From: Takashimella koratensis
Taxonomy: Eukaryota > Basidiomycota > Tremellomycetes > Trichosporonales > Tetragoniomycetaceae
Reading direction: 5' to 3'
Length of the DNA: 64,000 nt
NCBI GenBank assembly: GCA_003116875.1
Contig: BCKT01000007.1
Span: forward strand, 248,001 to 312,000
Part shown: positions 11,014 to 25,434 of the stretch, one piece after another
Numbering within the stretch: position 1 is the first letter of the stretch
How the letters are laid out: every line of letters begins with the position of its first letter
Made by a program: the position numbers and the translations under genes
Notes under the pieces: model-generated
Told to the model about the DNA's origin: nothing
The model's database searches: none
Seen by the model: the letters and a program-made list of their open reading frames with translations, nothing else

Positions 11014-12068
11014 GACCAGAGCACGTCTGTTGCAGGCAGCGGCGGAGGTGTGTGTTTGGTTGACAACGGACGATGTAAGCCACCGAGGATTAGCGTTAGG
11101 GAAATCGCAAATTCACGGATTGGCTAGGTGCGCCGGTTGCCGCTTTATATGGCACAGGAGGAAAGCGAGCAGAGTTGGGTTCCGAGCAAGTCGCTATGGC
11201 TGTGCTCGTGATGTCGAGCTCGAGCTGGCCCGGATCTTCCGGCGGGTTGGAACGTGCCGAAGTACAATGAACCTGTGCGAGAGGTCGGAGATATAGTCGG
11301 TGGCCGACAGGCGAGGGAAGCAAAGGGGTAGCGAGGAGCGCTGTGGGATTGGAGCGTACGGAGGAGGGGATGCGTGCCAGGATCCGAGAGTGTAAGGGTG
11401 TGAGAGGGGTAAGAGTATAGCACTCGTTGGGGCCGGGGTTGGTGGTGGTGGTGAGATGGAGGATAGAGCAATACCAAGAGGCGGGAGGGTGACAGGGATC
11501 CAAAGTGCAGCGGTAAACATTTCCCTACTCGCGTGGCGCGTCCATTCATCCCGCGCGCCTATTTCCTCTTCCTTGCACCGCCTGTACCAAAAGTTAGGCG
11601 CATGTCGAAATAGGCCCACCAAGGTGCCAAGACTGTTACGCTTGACGTCGATAAGGTTTTCCGTGGCTGATTCAAGCCACTGTCACTCTACATATCTCAC
11701 CTCTCCCCTCCGCGCAGCCTCGCAGCGCTTGCGGATCCCCTGTCACCATCTGGTCTGATCATCCTCCCAGTGAACACTTGTACTGACATGTCAGATTCTA
11801 CACTGACAGCTGACAAAGTGGTGTTCAAACGCTTACTCGTTCCGGACTCACAGTTGAAAGGCAGCATCTCTGGAAGGTATCCAAACTGGGCGACGGGACA
11901 AAGGAGAATCCAAGGGCAGGTATTGACAGCTGCCTGCAAGGCTGTCTTACATGTTTTGCCTGTCAGAGGGAAGACTTTCGGGGGCCTCTTTCTCTTCAAA
12001 AGTCAGCATGCGGGTCGTAACTCTGCCTCGTTGAGCTGTCCGTCAGTTGAAACTCGCCTGGACAACGT
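11014..12068. other. Divergent intergenic region, FIC1-like / F-box 1
   Basis: About 1 kb between head-to-head genes. It should contain both promoters and 5' UTRs. Several overlapping ORFs of 100-140 codons occur on both strands, but none has splice structure, recognisable domains or codon use like the neighbours, so I call no gene. No clear TATA box was found. Confidence 0.4.
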
Positions 12069-14442
12069 TTGAGCTTGAAGTTATCCAAGATGCTGCTGTA
12101 CTACTTGAACCTAGACCCAGCTCCCCCATTTTCTCATCAGGTATCTCATCACGCGTCGACCTCGATTCTGCGCTCAGAACACATAAGAGCTAGCAACGAG
12201 CGATACCACAACGAGATGAACCGAGCCAACTCAAGCGAACCCGGAAGAAAAGGCTGTAACCGAATGAGCGACACGAAGGCGGATCGCTCGTGTACACTTG
12301 GTGAAGTAGCGGAGGGGACGGTAGTAGCCGCGAAGCCTAGCTCTATCCGACTCGAAGCCATCCCATCCCCTCTTCTCGAACAGATCAGCATCCACCTCGA
12401 TCGACACTCGGCGATCTCCTTCGCCCGGGCCTGTCAAGCGACTCAATCCCCTGCGGAGTTACGAATCTGGCGTGACCTCGTCTTAACTTATGGTCCTCCT
12501 CACCCAACACTTACCGCTCTCTCCATGGCGTGGCGATACGACCTTACTCCAACTTTTCCTCGAACCAATCGCATGGACGTGGAGTCTGGGCAGCCCCAAT
12601 CTGACGAGAGGAACGGAGAGGACGATGCGACCTTGACGTACTCAGCGCCTCCCGGATGGCCCTGGGTGGAAGAACAGTTGGTCCCGCCGGTCCCTTGGTT
12701 CTCCCATGGACACTGGCTGGCTTCCAACCCGCTCGGCGTGCTCGCTCGGATCTACGCCACCCTCGAGCTCGTCCTCGTCAAGTGTCCATGGCGGCGGGCG
12801 GCGGTACGAACCCTCGAGATCGAACTGGACACCACGGCTAACCCGAGGTTGTATCGTGTGTTGGAACTGGTTTCCCCAACACTCACTAGTTTGGTGTTTT
12901 ATCCCCGCCCGCTGTTCGTTTACCAAAGCCCGAGCGAACAGGAAGGAGCAGATGGGGGCGGCGGGATGAACGGTAACGGCGCGAGTACCAATCCGACAGT
13001 GTCGAGTACCACCAACTACGATTCCGAGGACGACGGCGACAGTGATGACGAGCCCACGTTGGAGGTCAGCGACTTTGACAGTCCCCAAGACGACCGACGC
13101 CTTTCTTTACCTTCCGACACCGTGTTAACACGGATCAGCACCCCTTTTACCCGCTTGCACCATTTATCAATCTTCTACGACTCCCAGTGGTCACGTCGAG
13201 TCCGTCACTTGCTGCTCTTATCTCCAAACCTGCGTACTCTACGTCTCACACCAGCAATGACGTATGCAGGAGGGTGGGGGCAAATGATGTCTCTCGAGCC
13301 TGAATCGTCCGTCTCTTCCTTATCACCTCGACGTGTTCGGTGGCCGAAACTTGCTCATCTAGAGGAAATCACAATCGAAGATCTCCATTCGACGTTCGTT
13401 CCATGCCTCGCGTCCCTCGTTCGTCGCTCAACCCGATTTGAGCGATTCACATGCCTGGGGAAGATTGAGGCGCTCATGACTCTCTCACTCAATGGCGAGG
13501 TGGTCGAAGATGCGCTGATGCTTGCCTTGCGTCGATGTGAAACGTTGCGATCGCTCCGACTTCCGTGTAGTTTGTTCCCGCGCTTGGGTGGGTCAGGGTT
13601 TCAGAGTGTCCAAGAACTCTGGCTCTCAGATAACGAACGGGCCTTTGATCGTCTTCTTTACGTGAGTCTTGACCAAAAGTATCAGTCATTCGTCGCATTC
13701 ATCTCCGTCATTCACTCGACCTCTGTGGTAATCTCGTCCAACTGACACGGACATGATCTACATCTTCTAGGGGTTGCGGTGGACGGAAAGCAAACACAGC
13801 GCGTGGTGGCAATCCGATTCGCGTGATTTCCCTTTACGTCCTCGTCCTCGTCCCGACCGAGTTCTTGCACCGACGTCACGCCCTCTAACCCGTCGCTTTC
13901 TGCAAATTCTCGAATTCCTCCCTTCTCTACACACGATCCACTTTGACGGGACAGAATGGACCCCTGAAGACTTTGAGACACGTGATACACTTCGAGGCTC
14001 GCCGTTCCCCGAAGAAGGGGAGGACGATGAAACCGAGCTTGACCAATTCGTAAAAGACCAGCACGAATCGTTAACTTGGTTTACCCTCCCTTCGCCACCG
14101 TTCCCGCTCCTCCGTCCGCCGTTCAATGTCCGCCGACAAGCGCTCATCCAGTCGTTCGTCTCTTCCGAAAAGGAAGTGCTTGTTCATTGCCGAGTCTTCG
14201 AGACAAGTCAATACGAGCACGAGCAGCAGGGGTGGATAGAGTTTGCCGCGTTCAAAGGCCGCCCAGTACAGCTGGACACTTTGGTCGAAGCGTACAAGGC
14301 GTCAGGGAGGAAGTTTGTGTGGTCAAACCCGGAGCGTGGAGCAGAGTTGGACAAGGCGTCGTGGGAGATCTTAAGGAATGGGCTGCCACACCGTGCTCCG
14401 ATCGTTGATCACGTGCGAGAGTTATTCTTGGACGAGGAATAG
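12069..14442 (+). CDS. F-box-like protein with leucine-rich repeats (paralog 1)
   Basis: Probable SCF-type substrate receptor. The F-box-like segment is IRLEAIPSPLLEQISIHLDR followed by ARACQATQSPAELRIWRDL (about residues 95-140 from the first ATG). Irregular LRR-like stretches follow: RVLELVSPTLTSLVFYP, LLLLSPNLRTLRLTPAM and ALRRCETLRSLRLP, with an acidic Ser/Asp insert near 13010-13080 (EDDGDSDDEPTLEV). One intron (13662-13770) joins RLLY to GLRWTESKHSAWW in frame. The C-terminal domain (GWIEFAAFKGRPVQLDTL, then ELDKASWEILRNG) is shared with the next gene, marking tandem paralogs. The start is uncertain: 12069 is the first ATG, while 12216 (MNRANSSEPG) is also possible and would trim 49 residues. 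The substrate is unknown. Confidence 0.75.
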
Positions 14443-15197
14443 AGACAGGGGTTTGATTGTCGATGAGTTGCGCATTGTACAATCTCTATGACGTAGAAGT
14501 GTATCAAGCAAATATAATTTGGGCACAATCTCTGATAGGATGTATGCAACGCTGTTTGTTACTCCATGGGGAGCGACGAGCATGATCATTGGAAACAAGT
14601 TGTGGCGGAAACCAGTGGCAAGGTGAGAGTGGCAACACCAGCCGAAATCGCACCTTTGCCGAGTTCTTGGTTCACATCGCTTGCGGCCAGATCTGAACAA
14701 CAGCTCAACCGCTATTGCCCGGTGCGGATTGTCGGTGACTGTCAAAGGATCCGAGATCCAGATGGATGAAAGGAGGGCTCAAAGGAGCTATCACCTGTCG
14801 TTAACCAAGCCCTCTCGCTCCCTCGCGGGAGGGGAGTGTATGTAAGGCAGAGCGGAGGGGCGGGGTTGGGATCAAGGAGGGTCCAAGCGAGATGAGGGGA
14901 GCCCGAGTAGGGGGCGGAGAGGGAGGTCAAGTCCAAGGGAGCTGGAGAACGGCCGGTTTCACCTCCCCCTCTGAGGCTTAAGGAGCGTCCACAGTCTCAA
15001 AGGTGGGATTCAGTGAGTACACACGCTGTTAAAGCCTCGGGGTGGTGTAAGTGAGGACATAAGACCTCGCCTTCCCCCTTTCCATCGCTGTTTCCAGCCC
15101 GCCTTTACAGATAGTGCGTTGAACACTTGTCTCGGTCTAGAAACATTCTGTCGCCCTTGACGTTATATCGTCCTATCCATCTCGACATACACGCCTA
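14443..15197. other. Intergenic region between the two F-box paralogs
   Basis: About 750 bp holding the 3' end of paralog 1 and the promoter of paralog 2. A pyrimidine-rich stretch lies close to the start (about 15070-15190). No convincing gene or RNA was seen. Confidence 0.4.
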
Positions 15198-16928
15198 ATG
15201 CTTCACCCTGCTCCGACGGGCCCCTTCTCGATCAAGATGGACATCACAGAGCCCGACCCTACTGCCCTGGTATTCGCCCCCACCTTTTCCCCACCTCACT
15301 CTACCTCCGCCCTTCTTTCCCTGCCTACCGAGCTCCTCTCCCACATTACCTCTTACCTCGACCCTTCCTCTGCCCTCTCCCTCCTCGTCACCCATTCCCG
15401 CCTCCTTATCGCCTCTGAATCCCGATTGTGGTCCGCTATCTCCCTTGGAGACCCTTACACCCGGGCACATTTCACCCACCTCTCTCGTCTCGTCCCTTCT
15501 TCCCATGTCCTCCGACCCGAGCCCGACCCGGCAGTCATCGAGCAGTGGCCCCGCTCAGCAGCTGTTCGTCGGTTCTTCATATACCTCCTCGACTTACTCC
15601 ACGCCAAACCTTATCGGCGCGCACTGGTCCGTTCCATCGAGTTGGAACTAGGCTACCTCATACCGGCAGAAACCGTCGACATACTCAATCTCGTTTCCGG
15701 TGGCCTGGAAAGATTGTCGTTGGGCTACCCACTCGTCGCAGCAGCTCGGTACCCAAAATGGGCATTCGTATCCACCTCTCGTCTCTTCGCGGGCCTCTCT
15801 ACTCCCCTCACGGCCCTTCGACACGTCGAGATCAGTATCCTCGCCGAATGGGACAGTACCGTTCTCGGTCTGCTCAACGCTGCGCCCAACCTCGTTTTCC
15901 TCAAAATCAACTCTCACCATCCCTCGTTGATCACCAACGACCCGGACCCCTCTCCCGATCCTCTTGTCCCGCCCATGCACAAGCTCCGCACACTTATTGT
16001 CGAGTCTATGCGCCCGACATTCACCGCCCTCCTCGAACGCCTCATTCGTGGCTCCCCCAACCTCACCACTGTTGCCCTACGCGCGCCTACTTTCCTTTGG
16101 CAACCAGCCTCCGACGACCCTGTCCTCGTCGCTCTCGGCACCTCTCCCGCCCTATCCCACCTCGAACTAACCAGCGACTGCCTCGGCGCCCTCTCTACAC
16201 CCGGCCACTTCCCTTCCCTAACCCATCTTGCGGTCCTCTGGAAACTCACCCATGTCGAGGATCACGTCCGTGATGGGTGGGTTATCCCCCCTCTCCCTTT
16301 ACTCCAGCGATACCAGATCAACGTCTCCCAACTATCCTCGTACTGGTCTACCCAGGGCTCGGACGCGTTCCTCCACCTCCACGCAGGTCCCAAGGACTTT
16401 GCGCTCTCAGCTGCAGCAGAACAACTGCACAAGTTCCCACACCTCACCGTGGTTTCCGCCCCGCTCAGAGATCTATTCTTGAGAGGGGATAAGATGAAAC
16501 ATGGGACGACGGTAGAACCGAGTGATGCGGCTTGCGATTGGAGACATGAGAAATTTCGAGGACTCGTCGTTGCTAGCTTTGTCCCAACTTTCAACAACGC
16601 CACGAACACCGCTCGGTCGCAAACGAAACCCGAGATCTGGACCGCGGCCCCGGACGACGTCCAAGTCGGGGACACCGACGAGCTCATCCATTACCGAGCC
16701 AAGATCAGCGGTCCCGGTGAATGCACAGGTCTAGCTGGTTGCCCGTGTAAACTTGAATGGCAAGAAGGCGCATTCTTCAATGGTCGTCGCGTACCGTTGA
16801 ACGTGTTGGCCGCGATCTACGCAGCGAGCGGGAGTAGTATGGCACAGTTTGAGGCCGGGAGAGGAAGGGAGTTGGAGAGTGCCGGGTGGGAGGTGTTGAG
16901 GCATTGGTTGGTTCAGGAGGGGATCTAG
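15198..16928 (+). CDS. F-box-like protein with leucine-rich repeats (paralog 2)
   Basis: A single 576-codon exon. It has an N-terminal F-box: SALLSLPTELLSHITSYLD followed by SLLVTHSRLLIASESRLW (about residues 38-75). LRR-like segments follow: VDILNLVSGGLERLSLG, GLLNAAPNLVFLKINS, LIRGSPNLTTVALRAP and LGTSPALSHLELTS. The C-terminus (WQEGAFFNGRRVPLNVLAAI, then ELESAGWEVLRHWL) aligns with the end of the upstream gene, so the two arose by tandem duplication. This copy lacks the acidic insert and the intron of paralog 1, and has extra sequence with CTGLAGCPCKLEW before the shared domain. The start at 15198 gives MLHPAPTG; an in-frame ATG at 15237 (MDITEPDP) is equally plausible. The role as an SCF adaptor is inferred from the F-box/LRR layout only. 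Confidence 0.8.
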   Translation: MLHPAPTGPFSIKMDITEPDPTALVFAPTFSPPHSTSALLSLPTELLSHITSYLDPSSALSLLVTHSRLLIASESRLWSAISLGDPYTRAHFTHLSRLVPSSHVLRPEPDPAVIEQWPRSAAVRRFFIYLLDLLHAKPYRRALVRSIELELGYLIPAETVDILNLVSGGLERLSLGYPLVAAARYPKWAFVSTSRLFAGLSTPLTALRHVEISILAEWDSTVLGLLNAAPNLVFLKINSHHPSLITNDPDPSPDPLVPPMHKLRTLIVESMRPTFTALLERLIRGSPNLTTVALRAPTFLWQPASDDPVLVALGTSPALSHLELTSDCLGALSTPGHFPSLTHLAVLWKLTHVEDHVRDGWVIPPLPLLQRYQINVSQLSSYWSTQGSDAFLHLHAGPKDFALSAAAEQLHKFPHLTVVSAPLRDLFLRGDKMKHGTTVEPSDAACDWRHEKFRGLVVASFVPTFNNATNTARSQTKPEIWTAAPDDVQVGDTDELIHYRAKISGPGECTGLAGCPCKLEWQEGAFFNGRRVPLNVLAAIYAASGSSMAQFEAGRGRELESAGWEVLRHWLVQEGI

Positions 16929-17445
16929 ACATTGTGAAAAAAGAAAGCTGCAGTGGCAGAGATGGAAGATGAGAGGCGGGAGGNGATGGGGNAATCTGGA
17001 CCCGTTTCAGCCGTTGAGACAATGTAGTGTCTTGATCACTTCACTGGTCAATCAACTCGCCAGGACCGCGTTTGAAGAGAGAAATTCATAGATGAGAAAA
17101 AAAAACGGCGATACGTAAACACAGAGGAGGTATACTACTGTTGATAACACGAGCTCGATAGGCTCTTTGCTCTTTGATTCGGCTCTCTTCTTCAACTCAC
17201 ACAAGTTCTACCCTAACCTACCACACGCAGCTTAGACTATCATATCAGACCACAGATCACACTGCGACGATCCCCTACCCCAAGCCCCACTTCAGGTTCA
17301 TGCAACCTTACACCATACACATTCACATGCTTGTTTCCCATGCAAATTTTTTCGTTTTTCTTTGTCGTTTTCATTTTCGTCTTCCCCTCTTCGTTCCCTC
17401 TGCGAGCGTACTCTAGACTCGACCCAACCGGAGCAGAGTCTCCGG
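16929..17445. other. Convergent intergenic region, F-box 2 / exportin
   Basis: About 520 bp between the tail-to-tail ends of two genes. It contains two ambiguous bases (N at 16984 and 16992) and an A-rich run near 17095-17105. No ORF of interest was seen. Confidence 0.5.
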
Positions 17446-20400
17446 TCAGAGCTCGGCATCGTCATCGAGCTGCGCGGGTTTGAGCATACCCGGGACACGC
17501 ATAGCCGCTGCACGTTCCTCGACGGCTTTACGTTCCGCTTCTGCTTCTTTCTCATCGATAAAGAGTTCGGCAGTATCGCCAGAGAATTCTTTGAGGGAGA
17601 TGAGGAAGTCTCGAAGAGTGAGTTTGAAGTGGTTCGGGTCAGAAGAATGGTCGAACATGAGAGTGACAAAGGCGCTGATATGGGCTCTGTGTATAAGGTC
17701 AGCCATGCGCCAGCGACAAAGGTTCATAGCTGAGTGTAGGAGGACTGGACGTACGGTTGAACATGTGGGAACGCGGTCGAAAGCAAGTTGGCAAGGTATT
17801 GCTTCAAGTATGTCGCATTGGACATGGTCGGGTCCGATACTGTCGCTGGGTCATACAGCGGTGCCTGCACAGTGTTTGTCTCAACGAGCGAGATGAGTCG
17901 GGCGAGCAAGACAGCTTGGAGCTTGAAACCTGCGAGTACCAATATCAGCATTGCCTTTGGTGTATCATTGTGTCAGACTTCCGACTCACCGCTCTTGTGG
18001 TCGGCGTCGGTGAGGACGTAAAAGACCTCGCCGAGGAGGTTGAGGAGGTACTGCTGGTAAAACGAGTTAGAGATCTCGGGACTCGAAGTCGCAAAGTTGT
18101 TCACGATTTCGAACGCAACTAACACGGAATCAGCTCCAACTCTGGCTCCCTTAGCTCAACAACACTCACTGCTCAGACCCGTCTCGGCGATGTCTCGCAT
18201 CGTGTGCTTGAACGCCCAGATGATCGAGTCGATGATGAGTTTGAACTGCGGTGGCGGCAACTCGAGCAGTGCTGTGATTCTCGTCAGTTTGTCGCATCAC
18301 AGAATGGCAAGCTGACGTACCAGGGAAGCAGGTAACGTTGATGGCGCGGAGGAGCTTGAAGAAGCCAACGCGGTGTTCTGGGAACTCTGCAAAGTCCTGG
18401 TTGATCATATTGAGTGTTGGCTCGAATACGGCGTCGAGGATCGGCGGGATTTGAGGGATCAAAAGGGGCTAAAACAAACACAAAGTCAGTTTCTATTTTG
18501 TCCATGTCTTGCCTGATGCACTCACGCCCAACTTGGAGACGATCGTTGCCATGACGTTGAGGACCTCGGCATCACGTGCGGCCGGGACATTGCTGTTGTA
18601 GTCCCCGAGGATAGCGTCAAGTAGACCCGGGATAAGGTTGTTGTTGACGCCCTCGAGGTCTTCCGCCTTCTTGACGTAGGTCTCGACGAGTTTGAGAATC
18701 TCCTTCTTGATCGTACGCAGCGATCGGACCTTGGGCGTCTTTGTCGCGATCAGACCTGAGAAGTGTCAGATCAAACCCAAATCTGTGAGGACAAAATCTC
18801 AACTCACCCTGAGTGGCGACCTGCTCGCTGATGATCCCGCTGACGGCCTTGTATAAACCAAGCATGTCGAGCCAGATCCGACCCAGCTGAGGGAGGAAGA
18901 ACGCGCCAATCGACGTGCACGCAGATACGTTCGTCTTTAGGATGTTGGACATGATCTTGACGTTTTCAGCGTTCCCAAGGACATCGACGTTGCTCGCTGC
19001 CTGCTGCATGAGGTTGTCCCACTGCGCTTGGTTAGCGAAGCCTTTGCTATAGAGTTTGCTCGACTCACAGCGTTGTTTGGTAATTCCATAAGCTTCTCGA
19101 TCAACCTCTCCTGGGTCGGCTTGTTGGGCTGAGCTGAGATCATGTAGCCGATAGCCTCGTAGAAAGTGTGCACCTGATCACGTCAACGGCCCGGTCAATC
19201 CAGTACGTGCTTACCTGCTGGGGCTGAAGATCGACCGTGATACGGTGTAGTGTCCGCAGAATCTCATCGATGAACGGCTCGTGCTCGCCCGCCTGCTGCA
19301 TGACGAAATGCCGGCGACACTTTTGGGCAATCTTGATGAACGTGTCGCACGCCATGTCTTGCACACCTGCAGATTTGGTCAACCCAATACCACCGCTGGA
19401 GAGCCTCAAACCCTACTCACCTTCGTGGGTCTCGTGCATAAACTCAAAGAGCTTGTTGACGACCGTCTTCAAAAACTTCCAGTGAGCCTTGAGGAACCGA
19501 GGGTATTGGCCGACAATGTACATGATATCGGAGGCGCAAACGGCCTTGTTGTCTTTCCCGCGCTTCATCTCGGTCAAGCCGAGGAGGTCCTTGATGACCG
19601 TGACAAGGAATCGCTTCTCAGTTTCCTCGTCTGCGTTTGTCAGCTACGAGCTCTGAATCAGGAAGCTGTTTCTACCCACTCATAGCACCAGAGATTGAAC
19701 CGATAGCCCAGCAGAGTGTGTTGAGGTTGTTCCACGACCACTCGGAGCCATCGATCTGCGCACTGTTAGCGAGCTGGAACCAGATTGTGTAAGGACCATC
19801 AGCTCACCTGCTTGGCGAGCTTGTCCGTCATGATCTGCTCCGTGTCCTGAACATCGAGGTTGGTGAGGTAGACCAAAACCTCTTTCATGCTCTTGTAAAG
19901 GACAATCGTGTCGCTCTCCTTCATAAACTCTCGAACAATCTCTCCCTCGTCGTTCTCCACGATCAAGACCTGTGCAAGACAGGTCAGCTATTGCAAGTGT
20001 TGGATAATATGAGCTGTGCTTACCTCCTCGGGCTTGACCATCTTTTCAATCATGACCAATCGCAAGTTGGACAAGATGTCCGAGTAGATGTTCTTGCGTA
20101 ATGGCATGCCGTTCAGGGCAAGGCCAGAAGCGCCGTTGAGCGTGCGATCAAACGAGCCGAGGTTGAGGTTCATGAGCGGGTTGATGTCGCCCATTGGTAA
20201 CGATGTCATCTCTTCGTACAGTTCCGCCACGAGCTGAATGTGGTGTCAGCTTAAAGGAAAGGGGGATGAAGCTGACGAGACATACCTTGGCCCAGTATTC
20301 GAGACAAATTTTGAAGATTTCGCGGTCATCGACAGTCGAGATCTTGATGAGGTAGAGGTGCGCGTTGATGAGGAGCTCTGTCGACTCGGGCGTCTCGATA

Positions 20401-21815
20401 AGCGCGAGGTGAGAGTGGAGGAAATTGGTGAGAAAGAGGGCGAGGTTCTTGACGAGTTGCTGGTCCTCGTCATCAGACGAAGCATAGGCACCGGCAAGGT
20501 CTACAAGGCGTCAGCATCACTCAAGATATCAACTGAACCCACCTGTGCTCGGCGGGACCATGCGGTTGATGCTGGTCATGACCATTTGGAAGAGAATCAC
20601 GAATTTGCTGTTGTATTCTGGCCCGACGTTGAGACCGCCAATCTCCGACAAGCACTTGAGCGATACGTTGCGGAACTCGGGTACCTCGAGGAACTACGCG
20701 GGTGAATCAGCTCAGTCCTCCACACAGCCAATTAGTTGACTCACTCGAGAGACAAGGATGTCGATGATCTGCGTTTCAAAGATGTAACCCAGCGGAATCC
20801 AGTTCAAGAACCGCAACAACGTCTCAAGAGTCGCTTTGATCAAACTCGGTTTGTTCGCCTTCTCAAGCACCTCGTTACAAAGCGTAAAGATATCGGAGAA
20901 CTCGCCGCACATGGTCTGCTTGAGCGTTTTCGTCTTTGCCTGCGTCATCTGTTCGGCGGAAAAGTCGAAAATCTCCTCAGAGAGCAGTTTGAGAATGATC
21001 ATGTTGTTCTCGCACAAAGAGAGGTTGGTTCGTGATGACGCCGTGATCTCGGGGATGAACGAGGGCCAGTCCTTGGGCCACGCCTGCTTGAGAATCTGCA
21101 AAGGGTTTAGCCTACGATCCACAAAATGCTAAGCTGATACTGACCTGGACGAGGACGAGGTTCAACTTATTCAGATAGCTCTTCTCCCTCCTCATCCGTG
21201 CCTCGTCCGACGAGATATCGACAGTCAGCTGAACGATAAAGTTGCGGATGCCTATAAATCATTCAGCTCTTGTCCAATCTCACGTTGAATCTCTCTTACC
21301 TTGCTGCTGCTCCGCTGGCAACGCCTTCCATCGCGACTGAACGAGCTTCTCGAGAATTTGCAACCCAATGTACTGAGTGGATTAGCTCGCGTACGATAGC
21401 AAGGCACTTCAAGCTCAGGGAACTCACCTTGGTGTTGAGGTTTTGAGACGTCTCGAGAATCGCAGGTACCCGTTGCCAAGCATCAGTATTATTTTGAAAC
21501 TGCGTCAAGACCTGCTGGGCCTGTTGTTGCTGAATGGTGTCAGCGTGAAGACGTCAAAGCGATTCATGGCTAAGGGCTGAAGAACAGGGAGAGCTTACTT
21601 GTTCGCCCGTCGATGTGTAGAACGCCTGCACGACCTGGTCGAGCAGCCTAATCCGGGGTTAGCTAGATCCTTTCACGCCTTGGCGAGCGCGGTAAAGCTG
21701 CTTACCCAACATCGACGTCTTTCGAGAAGTCAAGGATGGCCTGTGGGTGTGAGTCATGACATGTCCATCGTTAGTTGTCCAATGCCTGGAGCACGAGGTG
21801 ATGACTTACCTCCAT
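17446..21815 (-). CDS. XPO1: Exportin-1 (CRM1), nuclear export receptor
   Basis: Karyopherin that carries leucine-rich-NES cargo out of the nucleus with Ran-GTP. The two-codon first exon (ATGGAG, 21815-21810) splices to [12 protein letters not shown], the usual CRM1 start. Order through about 18 exons: CRIME-domain parts [15 protein letters not shown] and [14 protein letters not shown]; the repeats [45 protein letters not shown]; the NES-groove region [14 protein letters not shown] through [20 protein letters not shown] and [20 protein letters not shown]; ending [17 protein letters not shown]. Expected length is near 1,080 residues, normal for the family. At the position of human Cys528 (S. 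pombe Cys529), the target of leptomycin B, this protein has Thr (codon complement 19572-19574, in [10 protein letters not shown]), as in S. cerevisiae. The promoter is shared head-to-head with DDX41. Confidence 0.96.
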
Positions 21816-22411
21816 TGTGCAGAACAACGGCCGACGCGGCGGTGATCAAGACGCGGCCTGGAACAGCGGAAACGGTTGCAAGCTGCGCCAGGGGGTCAGC
21901 AATTGGTGCAGCCAGAGGCAGATGACAAGCTGTAAGGTGAGGAAGCTGGACAGAGTGGGAAAGGCCAGCGGCGAGGTGAGGTGGAGGCGATGATGGAAGC
22001 ATGGCGGGTCGGTGGCCACTCACGAGTTGAGTGAACGTGTATTAAGCTGGGCTGATTAGGAGCGACACGTTCGCGGGGAGTGAGAGCGTGGCGAGTGACG
22101 GAGCTGGTGCCGGGGAGGGAGTGGCCTGAGCACTGAGGGGGAGATGGGGGATGGTGAGAATGAGTTGGCGGATGATGCTGTGGAGAGGGTGGTGGTGGTC
22201 AATGGTGGTGATTGGTGATGTGTGTGTATGTGTGTGTGTGTGTGTGGTGGTGGTGGTGGTTGTGTACGGTGTGTGTGTGTGTGAACGGTGCGGTGGCGGC
22301 GCTTTTCGGCGTTATAATCCCACGTGGCCTCTAATCGTCACTCTGGGTGGCAACGAGATATTTATTGATCCCACTCAACTCCTCCCATCTCCCCTTCACC
22401 CACTCCTCACC
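21816..22411. promoter_or_regulatory. Divergent promoter XPO1 / DDX41 with TG/GGT repeats
   Basis: About 600 bp separates the two start codons. A TG-rich low-complexity stretch covers about 22187-22283, with TG runs at 22218-22247 and 22269-22283 and GGT repeats at 22246-22260. The housekeeping pair probably uses this interval as a bidirectional promoter. No TATA box was identified. Confidence 0.5.
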
Positions 22412-24820
<2,409 letters not shown>

Positions 24821-25434
24821 TTACCTCCTCTTGATTCTTGTGCAAGCGTGACGAAGATCGCCACTGCGCCCACGAAGATCGCCACTGCGCCCACGAAGAT
24901 CGCCACTGCGCCCTTCCTTTCCGCCCTTCCGTCCACCCTATTTCCCTCTCAGATCCGTATGTAAGCGACCACGCCATAGTTGTACCTCTACCTCATTGAT
25001 CCACGCATGCATGTATGCATATGAACATCTCTTCCAATGACCGCCGCTATGACGATGCCGCGACGGGTTGTGATTCATGCATGGCACGTGGATAAGGTTC
25101 CACCCCCAGCCCAGGGCTTTTGCTCGGTTTGTTTTGCTCCAATTCATTGGTTGTTTTCCATTTCCCTTTCACCCTTTTCATTTCCACCCCACCCTCACCT
25201 CTCTTCCATCTCCATCTCCACCATCATCTATTCCAACTCCCTCGCAACCACACTCGACGCATACATCCCACCGACCTCGGCAGTCCGCTTCGATACTCGA
25301 TCGACAAAGATCGGTTTCATCGCCTTGACGAGAGGTGGAATTTTGAATCAACAGTCGCCCTATCACCCACCCCCAACACCTCCCTATTCCCTTCTCTTTC
25401 TCTGTAAATACAACCAACTCTACCTCGAATCACC
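24821..25434. other. Intergenic region, DDX41 to Mg2+ transporter
   Basis: About 610 bp holding the DDX41 3' UTR (with a 21-bp triplicate) and the promoter and leader of the transporter gene. The last 250 bp are C/T-rich (CCACCCTCACCTCTCTTCC), like other leaders in this window. No gene was seen. Confidence 0.45.
24851..24913. repeat. Perfect 21-bp tandem triplicate
   Basis: Three identical back-to-back copies of ACGAAGATCGCCACTGCGCC plus a terminal C (21 nt each) at 24851, 24872 and 24893. The array starts 31 nt after the DDX41 stop codon, in its likely 3' UTR. Perfect identity suggests a recent or actively varying minisatellite. Confidence 0.95.

Noticed and set aside
11096..11758. ORFs of 100-142 codons in the FIC1-like/F-box intergenic region
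   Set aside because: No recognisable motif or splice structure. They probably represent promoter and leader sequence.
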